Assembly: GCA_905221605.1 (NCBI GenBank)
Contig: CAJNDS010000148.1
Location: forward strand, 103,507 to 167,506
Source of the DNA: Symbiodinium natans
Taxonomy: Eukaryota; Sar; Dinophyceae; Suessiales; Symbiodiniaceae
Direction of reading: 5' to 3'
Length of the DNA stretch: 64,000 nt
Position 1 is the stretch's first letter. Every line of letters starts with the position of its first letter. Under the pieces are notes generated by a model. That model was given only the letters and a program-made list of their open reading frames with translations. It was not told where the DNA came from and did no database searches. Of this stretch, positions 57,901 through 63,539 are shown piece by piece. Both the position numbers and the translations under genes were made by a program.

Positions 57901-59653
57901 TGCTTTTGGGGTTTAGGGTTTAGGGTTCTTGGGGTTTAAGTTTAGGGTTTAGGGTATAGGGTTTAGGGTTTAGGGTTTAGGGTTAGGGTTTAGGGTTTGG
58001 TTTAGGGTTTAGGGTTTAGGGTTTAGGGTTTAGGGTTTAGGGCTTTGGGTTTAGGGTTTGGGGTTTGGGGCTTGGGGTTTGGGGCTTGGGGCTTGGGGCT
58101 TGGGGCTTGGGGCTTGGGGCTTGGGGCTTGGGGCTTGGGGCTTGGGGCTTGGGGCTTGGGGCTTGGGGCTTGGGGCTTGGGGCTTGGGGCTTGGGGCTTG
58201 GGGCTTGGGGCTTGGGGCTTGGGGTTTAGTGTGGTCCTAAAGCCTATGTAAAGCGCTTAAACCATACACATAAACCTCAAGAACACCGCACTCAAACCCT
58301 GCAGAGAGTCCTCTTTAAAGACAACCGAGACGCCAAAACCTTTACAGTCCCCATACTAAACCCTAAACCCTAACCCTAAACCCCAACTTTTTGCCACTAA
58401 ACCCCGGGTACCGATGTGGGCATTTCCCAAAATAGGGGTACCCCTTTTAAACCCCCAAATAGTATAGAACCCCCTTAAGGGACCCCCCAAAAAGGGTACC
58501 CCTGGTTTCGGAAACCTCCATATTCGACAACATTTTGTAAGAGAAGCCCTAAACCCTAAACCCTAAACCCTAAACCCCCGGGCTACCAAGATGATCTTCG
58601 CTCCTTCTTGGGCGCGGCGACTGCCGCGCCGACCGCGGCGCCCAAGCCACAAAGTGCCAGGCCGGTGCTGGAGGAAGAGGCCGAAGAGGCCTCCGACTGC
58701 GGGTTCTTAGGGTTTGGGCTTTAGGGTTTATGGTCTAGGGTTTAGGGTTTCAGAGTTTAGGGTTATTGTGGTTTAGGGTTCTTAGGGTTCTGAGGGTTCT
58801 TAGGGTTCTTAGCGTTCTTAGGGTTCTTAGGGTTCTTAGGGGTTCTTAGGGTTAAGGGTTTAGCGTTTAGGATTCAGGGTTCAGGGTTCTTGGGGTTTAG
58901 GGTTTAGGGTTCAAGGTTTAGGGTTTAGGGTTGAGGGTGTAGGGTTTAGGGTTTAGGGTTTAGGGAAGCCCCCCCAAGCGCCGCCTTCGCCTGGCCCTGG
59001 GCGGTGCTGCGCAGCGCAGGGCCGCGGGTAGTGCTTGGCGCGGTTACAAATGCCGTGCCTGGCTTAGGGTTTAGGGTTTAGGGTCTAGGGTTTAGGGTTT
59101 GGGGTTTGGGGTTTGGGTTTGGGGTCTAGGGTCTAGGGTCTGGGGTTTGGGGTTTGGGGTTTGGGGTTTGGGGTTTGGGGTTTGGGGTTTGGGGTTTGGG
59201 GTTTGGGGAGAAACCTCCAAAAATGGTATTCCCAACATTCCTTGAAACACTCCAAAGCCCTACACCCTACACCATAAAGTAGACTTAATAAAAACCAGCT
59301 GGTAAAGTCTCCGGATAGTAGCCGCAGGGCCCCTAATACCGAAACTCTAACTAAGTCTATACTAGGAAGGTACATTGGAACTTCTCCAAACTCGTGTCCC
59401 TTTCTGGGGTCCTTTTGATGCGGGTGCCGTACTAATATTTGTAGGACCCAAAAAAGGACCTAACTTAGAGAACCACCCATATGGTTACCCTAAACCCTAA
59501 ACCCTAAACCCTAAACCCTAAACCCTAAACCCTAAACCCCCTTTCTAATCAAGAGCACATGGCCCGCAGATTTGCGCCGAGGAGCAGCCCGCAGCGGCCA
59601 GGGCAGCAGCGGCAATTTGCTGGGTGGAAGGAGCCTCGGCCGATATTGAGGTG
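27394..59653 (-). CDS. LHC (chlorophyll a/c-binding) polyprotein gene, 48 mini-exons, start exon not found
   Basis: Light-harvesting antenna polyprotein: after import into the plastid it would be cut into four thylakoid proteins that bind chlorophyll a/c and peridinin. I find a targeting leader and four LHC domains, listed separately below. Each domain has helix 1 with the ExKHGR chlorophyll-binding motif, helix 2 (VPxxGW type) and helix 3 with ExxNGR. The 48 exons are 25-100 nt long and join in phase from 59,653 to a TGA at 27,396-27,394, about 842 codons. Introns end in AG, with one exception (AA before the exon at 55,419-55,502). They begin with GC in about half of cases, otherwise GA or GT. 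The next exon almost always starts with G. The first exon with ATG is not identified; a weak candidate (MAPWMQTF...) starts at 60,204. LHC polyproteins are known from dinoflagellates; the exon chain is my reconstruction and needs RNA support. Confidence 0.87.
27488..27665 (+). repeat. TTTAGGG array right of the LHC terminal exon
   Basis: About 25 units starting 17 nt from the exon at 27,394-27,471, which has CCCTAAA variants on its other side. Confidence 0.97.
27849..27914 (-). CDS. Possible alternative last exon or 12-nt micro-exon in the LHC gene
   Basis: Between the helix 3 exon of LHC domain 4 and the terminal exon, an island follows an AG at 27,916-27,915. It reads MLAQVKAVKDVSFWVVRAKA and N, then TAG at 27,851-27,849. 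It also contains CAG|GTAAAG, a strong canonical donor, which would instead leave a 12-nt exon (MLAQ). LHC proteins often have a short tail after helix 3, so either use is conceivable, or the island is intronic. It is flanked by TTTAGGG on the right (27,923). Confidence 0.3.
   Translation of the reverse strand: MLAQVKAVKDVSFWVVRAKAN
29257..29407. mobile_element. Foldback element, family B (TTGGTAGCCCAGTA ends) with internal CCCTAAA array
   Basis: Left end CTTGGTAGCCCAGTA, right end ACCACCGGGCTACCAAG; between them a GGGNNACCCTTTTTTGGGTTGGTTACT stretch and seven CCCTAAA units. Related copies: about 9,995-10,118, 29,980-30,149, 35,679-35,760, 45,705-45,822. Confidence 0.75.
29980..30149. mobile_element. 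Family B foldback element with internal CCCTAAA array
   Basis: CTTGGTAGCCCAGTA at 29,980-29,994 and CACTGGGCTACCAAG at 30,135-30,149 are inverted. The interior carries the family's ACCCTTTTTTGGGGTTGG motif, then ten CCCTAAA units (30,069-30,133) reaching the right end. Confidence 0.78.
30463..30658 (+). repeat. Uninterrupted TTTAGGG array, 28 units
   Basis: Perfect heptamers over about 196 nt in the intron between the LHC domain 4 exons at 30,380-30,409 and 30,885-30,941, followed by an inverted CCCTAAAA stub at 30,660-30,690. Confidence 0.98.
33537..33655 (-). repeat. CCTTGAAA 8-mer array merging into CCCTAAA array
   Basis: Six CCTTGAAA units (33,537-33,584) followed by ten CCCTAAA units. 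It lies left of the LHC helix 1 exon at 33,709-33,783. Confidence 0.95.
35853..42452 (-). CDS. LHC domain 3 exons (diverged copy)
   Basis: Exons: 42,428-42,452 (25-nt micro-exon, DGLTGSAW, GA donor), 42,222-42,268 (DWANYTESPLRAFET), 41,959-41,991 (ELGVQPPVGFW), 40,426-40,477 (DPLGFTKGGDAASFRRR), 40,050-40,113 (YVEIKHGRVAMLACMGYIVP, helix 1), 39,320-39,371 (YYRWPGDLSPSLGLKFT), 38,630-38,662 (DVPTGFAAFSK), 38,210-38,259 (VPLSGWAQMVFFAGSVE, helix 2), 37,554-37,600 (YVDDPKRAPGDFENA), 36,484-36,529 (NLGIPNGFVKAPAD), 35,853-35,904 (KEKKLAAEIANGRLAMM, helix 3). The first three exons match domain 2 closely; from helix 1 onward the sequence and several intron positions differ, resembling a second LHC subfamily. 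This is consistent with fusion or unequal exchange between antenna genes within the LPLRAFE/ELGVQ spacer region, although drift after duplication is not excluded. Confidence 0.87.
36150..36447. mobile_element. Family C element with about 200 nt of internal TTTAGGG repeats
   Basis: AGGCCCGAGAG...GGTACCCTTTTTTTGGCTTCCAAG on the left, GGGAACCTAAACCCCCAAG...GGGCCTCTTCTAAGACC on the right. Between them (36,204-36,400) lie TTTAGGG and GGGGTTTA/GGGGTTTC units where ordinary copies have a few unique bases. Confidence 0.65.
36533..36830. mobile_element. Family A foldback element interrupted by telomeric and CCCTATTAA repeats
   Basis: Left end ACTTGGAGGTTCATG at 36,533-36,547, right end GTACCATGCACCTCC at 36,816-36,830. 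The usual interior is split by about 130 nt of CCCTAAA and CCCTATTAA units (36,663-36,800). The left end lies immediately next to the 3' splice site of the LHC exon 36,484-36,529. Confidence 0.72.
36687..36782 (+). repeat. CCCTATTAA 9-mer array inside a foldback element
   Basis: About ten copies of CCCTATTAA, flanked by CCCTAAA units on both sides and lying within the element at 36,533-36,830. Confidence 0.96.
37220..37312 (+). repeat. TTTAGGG array
   Basis: About 13 units in the LHC domain 3 intron between 36,530 and 37,553. It faces CCCTAAA units at 37,400-37,480 near the intron's other end. Confidence 0.96.
41157..41255. mobile_element. Element, family H
   Basis: CTAACAGCCCTTAGTAGGG...ATGAAGGACTGCTGGGATAA matches 38,725-38,800 (CTAACAGCCCTTAATAGGG...TGAAGGACTGTTTGTATAAG). 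Confidence 0.5.
42898..43030. mobile_element. Foldback element, family G, with AT microsatellite core
   Basis: AAAGAGCCCAATGCCCCCAA on the left is inverted relative to TTGAGGGGTAGTGGGCTCTTT on the right; the core holds an AT dinucleotide run (42,927-42,967). A related copy without the AT run is at 36,870-36,985. Confidence 0.65.
43025..43319 (-). other. Conserved heptamer-free intron segment, domain 2 copy
   Basis: The intron following the helix 3 exon 43,320-43,398 is clearly similar over about 295 nt to 52,195-52,489, which follows the domain 1 helix 3 exon. Shared stretches include TTGAACAAACACAAGGCG and CACGTGCGCAGACCAAACC. Neither copy contains telomeric repeats. Confidence 0.8.
43320..51618 (-). 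CDS. LHC domain 2 exons
   Basis: Exons: 51,594-51,618 (a 25-nt micro-exon, DGLTGSAW), 51,130-51,176 (DWANYTESPLRAFEN), 50,700-50,732 (ELGVQAPVGFW), 50,230-50,283 (DPAGFTTDGDAQEFYRR), 49,312-49,370 (VELKHGRVSMLACTGYIVP, helix 1), 46,404-46,487 (EVQEFFRFPGFLSPS), 46,254-46,301 (NGLKAVTIVPAVGWFQ), 45,504-45,568 (YTVFCGLCDLWIADQ, helix 2), 45,067-45,126 (KLQTRLFGEDALNYDYG), 43,741-43,783 (LPSYLGGKPVEDEE), 43,320-43,398 (AELANGRLAMMAIIGMFFQ, helix 3). Seven exons have exactly the lengths and phases of their domain 1 counterparts, so the unit arose by duplication with its introns in place. The intron between 46,488 and 49,311 is the longest I resolved (about 2.8 kb) and holds an AT-rich satellite and a large TTTAGGG array. 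Confidence 0.9.
44028..44230. repeat. AT-rich ATCAT/ATAAT microsatellite
   Basis: ATATCAT-type units degenerate into TA repeats. Followed to about 44,580 by AT-rich unique sequence with no recognisable gene. Confidence 0.85.
44603..44720. mobile_element. Element, family F (GGGGACCCC-rich)
   Basis: GGGGNGTTTACGAAANTAAGGGACCCC at the left and a CCCCCCAAATTCTGG right end; related copies at 18,250-18,372, 58,415-58,530 and 61,095-61,190. Confidence 0.55.
45705..45822. mobile_element. Family B foldback element without telomeric repeats
   Basis: GTGGCAGCCCAGTAACC on the left and CACTGGGCTGCCAAG on the right, with a CCTCGTTTTGGTTGGCTCATTTTG-type interior. It serves as an 'empty' reference for the copies that hold arrays. 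Confidence 0.7.
46990..48480. repeat. AT-rich satellite-like block in the longest LHC intron
   Basis: Unlike its surroundings the block is AT-rich and free of heptamers. GGTTGARTATGGTCCTTTA-type starts recur at 47,726, 48,018 and 48,302 (periods about 292 and 284 nt). A second unit (AGTATATAAGTGGTCTTTATT) recurs at about 47,050, 47,515 and 47,643. No coding sequence seen. Confidence 0.75.
48878..49065 (+). repeat. TTTAGGG array with TTTCGGG block
   Basis: About 26 units including three TTTCGGG, in the long LHC intron between 46,488 and 49,311. Confidence 0.97.
50130..50215 (-). repeat. CCCTAAA array left of LHC exon 50,230-50,283
   Basis: About 12 units ending 15 nt from the exon's GT donor; TTTAGGG units start at 50,328 on the other side. 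Confidence 0.97.
52195..52489 (-). other. Conserved heptamer-free intron segment, domain 1 copy
   Basis: Paralogue of 43,025-43,319 at an offset of about 9,170 nt, including the GCATCGATATCAGG donor region immediately after the exon. Confidence 0.8.
52490..57899 (-). CDS. LHC domain 1 exons
   Basis: Exons in transcript order: 57,860-57,899 (VALRAFE), 57,313-57,349 (ELGVQAPLGFW), 56,649-56,702 (DPAGFTSDGDAQEFYRRR), 56,055-56,113 (VEIKHGRVSMLACTGYIVP, helix 1), 55,419-55,502 (EVQEFFRFPGFLSPS, then LKFADIP), 55,255-55,302 (NGLKAVTIVPAVGWFQ), 54,212-54,276 (YTVFCGLCDLWIADQ, helix 2), 53,304-53,363 (KLQTRLFGEDALNYDYGALG), 52,971-53,013 (LPSYLGGKPVEDEE), 52,490-52,568 (LKKKKLNAELANGRLAMM, helix 3). 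Phases agree at every junction. Oddities: the acceptor before the 55.5 kb exon reads AA where the domain 2 copy has AG, and the 56.7 kb exon has a 17-nt duplication of its 5' end just upstream. Helix 1 and 3 chlorophyll-ligand Glu, His, Asn and Arg residues are present, so the domain looks functional if the AA acceptor is tolerated. Confidence 0.88.
55514..55832 (+). repeat. Longest TTTAGGG array, about 45 units
   Basis: Nearly perfect heptamers, broken by a TTTTTTGTT at about 55,562 and one short unit near 55,710. It lies in the intron just before the 55,419-55,502 LHC exon, 11 nt from that exon. Confidence 0.98.
56765..56995. repeat. TATACA/TA-rich microsatellite
   Basis: Mixed TATATA and ACATATA units in the intron before the LHC exon at 56,649-56,702. 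Similar tracts occur at 1,565-1,870, 22,390-22,460, 48,628-48,765 and 51,240-51,300. Confidence 0.9.
58060..58227 (+). repeat. TTGGGGC variant array
   Basis: About 22 near-identical GGGGCTT heptamers, embedded between TTTAGGG arrays (57,905-58,050) and ending in TTTAGTG. Confidence 0.97.
58597..59653 (-). CDS. Plastid-targeting leader exons of the LHC polyprotein
   Basis: Three exons: 59,589-59,653, 58,985-59,058 and 58,597-58,696. Joined, they give an Ala-rich hydrophobic stretch (IAAAALAAAG), then TAFVTAPSTTRGPALRSTAQ, then a Ser-rich piece, then a second hydrophobic stretch (LALCGLGAAVGAAVAAP) followed by KKER. This matches the dinoflagellate bipartite leader: a signal peptide, an FVAP-like motif just after the cleavage site, a basic/hydroxylated transit region and a second hydrophobic segment. 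Donors are GC, GC (the exact exon end could shift by one or two codons) and GA. The exon containing the initiator Met must lie above 59,653. The second exon is unusual in having TTTAGGG on both sides. The 58.6 kb exon has an element end (CTTGGTAGCCCGG in the transcript) 6 nt into the following intron. Confidence 0.7.
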
Positions 59654-59844
59654 CTTGGAGGGTTTAGGGTTTAGGATTTGAGGTTTAGGGTTTAAAAGGT
59701 CTAGGGTTTAGGGTTTAGAGGGTTTAGGGTTCAAGAGAGCTAGGTAAGGTTATGAAACAGGATAGTGAGGATGGCCTAGCATGGGGTGCACTTTCAACCA
59801 TGCTTACGAAGGTCCCTGAGCCTTCAAGTTTTCGCTCTCGATCA

Positions 59845-59982
59845 GGGTTTAGGGTTTAGGGTTTAGGGTTTAGGGTTTAGGGTTTAGGGTTTAGGGTTTA
59901 GGGTTTAGGGTTTAGGGTTTAGGGTTTAGGGTTTAGGGTTTAGGGTTTAGGGTTTAGGGTTTAGGGTTTAGGGTTTAGGGCT
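59845..59982 (+). repeat. TTTAGGG array, about 19 units
   Basis: Perfect heptamers upstream of the first resolved LHC exon. Confidence 0.97.
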
Positions 59983-60605
59983 CTTGTCTTGACTTCTCTT
60001 CGCAAGCCCGCCTGCACTCTCTGGCTTCTTGGCTTCATGAGGTTTCAGACAGGCTTGAAACATGGCCGGGGCTCTCAGGGCAGTTGCAGGGTCCCCGATG
60101 GGCCCGTAAATTGGGGGAACACTGTGATATGCCAACCCTAAAACCCTAAACCTCGGCCCAAGCCGAAGAAGCCGAAGCGTAAAAGTTTGCATCCAAGGGG
60201 CCATGGTGTTCCTAAAGCAAGGGAAGGACCAAGGTCTACTCTAAGATTCCCAGCGATGGCTGCGGCCACACGGGACTTTTGAGGTTGAGGGTTGAGGGAC
60301 CGACCCTCTTGGGGGGTTCAGGGGCCAGGGGTCTTAAGGGTTTGGGGTTTAGGCTCGAAGGGTTTGGGTTTAAGGCGCTTGCTTCAGAGGAACCTCCAGC
60401 CCAAGACTCAGGGACTGGTTTGGTTGCTACTTGCTAAGCTTACCTCAACAGGCGTGGTGCGCGACCCCAAGACCTTAGGTAGCATAAGCCTGAAGATTTT
60501 ATTGTACACCGTACCGCACGAACCAGAAACCTACTATCTTGCAGGGTCTTTGCTCGAAACGCGCCATGTTGATTCCTTACGGTCTAGACTCTCGACCCCA
60601 TGTTC

Positions 60606-60720
60606 TAGGCCCAAGAGTTACCCAGAAATAAACAAGGGGGTACCCTTTTTGGCTTCAAGGGGGCTTTTCCAGGCAGCCTTAACTCCAAAAAAGTGGATAG
60701 CAGCCTACTCTGGGTCCTAA
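60606..60720. mobile_element. Family C foldback element
   Basis: TAGGCCCAAGAGTTACCC on the left, CAGCCTACTCTGGGTCCTA on the right, with the GGGTACCCTTTTTGGCTTCAA core. Confidence 0.7.
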
Positions 60721-60881
60721 AAAATACACATGCGCCCTTGCCTGCTTGAGCGCACCGGAACCTTTGCTTGAGAAATGCATCATCTCGAACCAAAAACCTC
60801 GGCTTAGGCAGGGGGGGGGGGCTTCTACTGGCCTCCACAGGCCCTCTCTCGACATTGCCATAAGTATATACGTGCGTATAC

Positions 60882-60955
60882 ATATACATACATACATACA
60901 TACATACATACATACATACATACATACATACATACATACATACATACATACATAC
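60882..60955 (+). repeat. CATA tetranucleotide microsatellite
   Basis: About 18 CATA units followed by a TA run to 60,980. Confidence 0.97.
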
Positions 60956-62154
60956 TTGTATTTATATATATATATATATGTGTGTGAGATTACATATGGG
61001 TACCCGAAAGGGACGATGACTTGTCACATATCTACACATCAACCTTCATATGATGGTTTCCGAAATTGGGCGGGGGGGGGGGGGGGGGGGTGCACCTTGT
61101 TGGGGTCCTTATTGTAAGGAAATCCTTCTATTTGGGGGTCTATATTAGAGTCCCTTATTATCATAAACCCCCACATAATGAAGCCTCATCTCCAGTGAGG
61201 CCGAGCCACTTCTGTCTGGAGGTGCTTGGCACACGTCCCGGCCTTGGCGGCTCCAGAAGTACCACCAAATATACCCCAACACAACACAATCCTCCTGATA
61301 TGATCCCCACGGATACCCCTTAACCCTAAACCCTAAACGCTAAACCCTAAACCCTATAAACCCTAAACCCTATAAACCCTAAACCCTATAAACCCTAAAC
61401 CCTACGCCCCCACATGAATGGGAAGTGCGCGCCTTGTCTTCTGAGCTGCTGCCGAGAGGCTCCTGAAAGGAACCCTAGAGGCGCAATCGCAACTTTTGCG
61501 TGCAGCCCCTCCGCGGTTTTAAAAAAGAGCTGGTGAAGCCAATGGCTGACGGCTTGGGGTTCAGGGTTTAGGGTTTAGGGTTTGGGGTTTAGGGTTTGGG
61601 TTTAGGGTTTGGGGTTTAGGGTTTGGGGTTTAGGGCTCAGGGCTTGGGGTTTAGGGTTTAGGGCTTGGGGCTTGGGGTTTGGGGTCGTGGCACAGTAGGC
61701 TTCAGGGTGTACAGTTTCCCAAGGTCGTGGGCCACCAATCGCCCCCCCCCCCCAAGCACAGTGGGGCTTAGGACTATTGCAGGGCTAGGGTTTAGGGTTT
61801 AGGGTTTAGGGTTTAGGGTTTAGGGTTTAGGGCTTAGGGCTTAGGGCTTAGGGCTTAGGGCTTAGGGCTTAGGGTTCAGGGTTCAAGGTTAGGGGTTCAG
61901 GGTTTAGGGTTCGTCCTTCCAGCCACACCGAGTGCAACAGATTGCAACAAACGGATACGCAGGGGATTCCAAGCCCTGAGCCCTACACACCCCAAACCCT
62001 AAACCCTAAACCCCAAACCACTTTTTCGGCACTGCTGCGGGATTGGGCGCTTGCCATGGAGGAGCCAGCACAGCGCTGGATGCCCCAAAGCCCGACCAGG
62101 TTGGCTCAAGCCCTTCGACGAAATAACGACTTAGTTCATGTCAGCAATGATAAT

Positions 62155-63060
62155 GAAACTAATAAAAATAGTACTCGCAATCGTAGTCGTAAAAATAATA
62201 GTACGCGTAGTCGTAAAAGTAATAGCAATAGTAGTCGTAATCGTAATCGTACTTGGCAGTAATAGTAATAATAGTAATAGTTGTAAGAATAGTAATCGTA
62301 ATAGTAATAGTAATAGTAATAGTAATTGTAATAGTAATAGTAATAGTAATTGTAATTGTAATAGTAATAGTAATAATAATAATAGTAATAGTAACAATCG
62401 TAATAGTAATAGTAATAGTTATAGCAATAGTAATAATGCTTGGAATAGTTATCGTAAGAATAATTATAATAGTAATAAGAATAATAATAGTACTAGTAAT
62501 AGTAATCGTAACAATAATAATACTAGTAATACTAATAGTAATAATAAGAATAGTAATAGTACTAGTAATAATAATAGTAATAATAATAGTAAAAGTAAAA
62601 GCAATAGTAATAGTAATAATAAAAGTAATAATAATCGGAATAGGAATAATAATAGTAATAGTAATAGTAATAGTAATAATAATGGTAATAATAATGGTAA
62701 TGGTAATGGTAGTGGTAATAATACTAGTAATAGTAATAGTAATAGTAATAGTAATAGTAATAATAGTAAATAGTAATAGTAATAGTAGTAATAGTAATAG
62801 TAATAGTAATAGTAATAGTAATAGTAATAGTAATAGTAATAGTAATAGTAATAGTAATAGTAATAGTAATAGTAATAGTAATAGTAATAGTAATAGTAAT
62901 AGTAATAATAGTAGTAATAATAATAGTAATAGTAATAGCATTAGAAGTCGTAATAATACTAGTACTAGTAATAGTAATAGTAATAGTAATAGTAATAGTA
63001 ATAGTAATAGCAATATTAATATCAATACTAGTACTAATACTAATAATAACAGTAATAGAA
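62155..63060 (+). repeat. Imperfect AATAGT hexanucleotide microsatellite, about 0.9 kb
   Basis: AATAGT-type units with many AATAAT, CGTAAT and ACTAGT variants, most regular at 62,780-62,910. Long frames in both strands (Ser/Asn, Ile/Val or Leu runs) are artefacts of the repeat. Confidence 0.95.
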
Positions 63061-63158
63061 ATTGTGAGCAGGTCTAAGCACGCACGTTGCATGTGCCGAG
63101 CTGCCAGAACCAGTACTGTAGTTTTCTTTGCATGTGTAGTTTTGCAATTCGTTTCAAT

Positions 63159-63175
63159 GCCAATTTTGGCTCAAG
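63159..63175 (+). other. Relict dinoflagellate spliced-leader sequence
   Basis: The plus strand reads GCCAATTTTGGCTCAAG. The conserved dinoflagellate spliced leader ends GCCATTTTGGCTCAAG, so this is the same 3' end with one extra A; the upstream bases no longer match well. Such genomic copies arise when a trans-spliced mRNA is reverse-transcribed and reinserted. The orientation agrees with the open frame starting at 63,540. Confidence 0.65.
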
Positions 63176-63461
63176 TACCGAGCTTGTGCCTTTGAGCACG
63201 GTAGAGTCGTACAGTAGCTCTTAGGTTGCTGTGCGGTCCGACCGGACGCACTCAGGCGTAGCTGCACAAGTGCTTGAACTCGCGAAGTCGTAAAACAGCG
63301 TGGCCGGGCTGTGATTGCATTGGCTTAGTGCAAGTCCAGTGCTGGTCGACTTCACAATTGGGGGCTGTTCTGGGAAAGTACAGCTCTTGTGCCTACGGCC
63401 CGAGTGGGCAAGCATTGCTTTGCTTGTCTGTCGCGGTCCGTGACCTGGACGCGTGGACTGT

Positions 63462-63538
63462 GTGCCACGCTTGCGGCCTGTTAACCAAGGCGCGGCGCTT
63501 CGCGTGCCACGCCTGCGGCCTGTTAACCAAGGCGCGGC
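63462..63538 (+). repeat. Two 35-nt direct repeats, period 42, just before the ATG at 63,540
   Basis: Copies at 63,462-63,496 and 63,504-63,538 (GTGCCACGCYTGCGGCCTGT..., containing GTTAACC) differ at one base. They end one base before the start codon. Confidence 0.85.
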
Positions 63539-63539
63539 A

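Larger units (their letters stand above)
59654..62150. other. Upstream of the LHC leader; no resolved gene
   Basis: Holds a long TTTAGGG array (59,845-59,982), a CATA microsatellite (60,882-60,955), a foldback element (60,606-60,720) and GGGTTTA/TTTGGGG/GCTTAGG variants (61,556-61,685, 61,785-61,880). Islands at 60,150-60,204, 61,200-61,260, 61,420-61,560 and 62,020-62,125 have non-repetitive, GC-rich sequence. They may contain the missing LHC first exon or 5' UTR, but no protein is recognisable. Confidence 0.5.

Noticed and set aside
60650-60660. TTTTTGGCTTCAAG as another spliced-leader remnant
   Set aside because: It belongs to the family C element core (also at 31,890 and 36,187) and has an extra T compared with the leader's GGCTCAAG; similarity is probably chance.
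62131-63092. Frames of up to 288 codons rich in Leu, Ile/Thr or Asn/Ser
   Set aside because: Artefacts of the AATAGT microsatellite; no amino-acid complexity.
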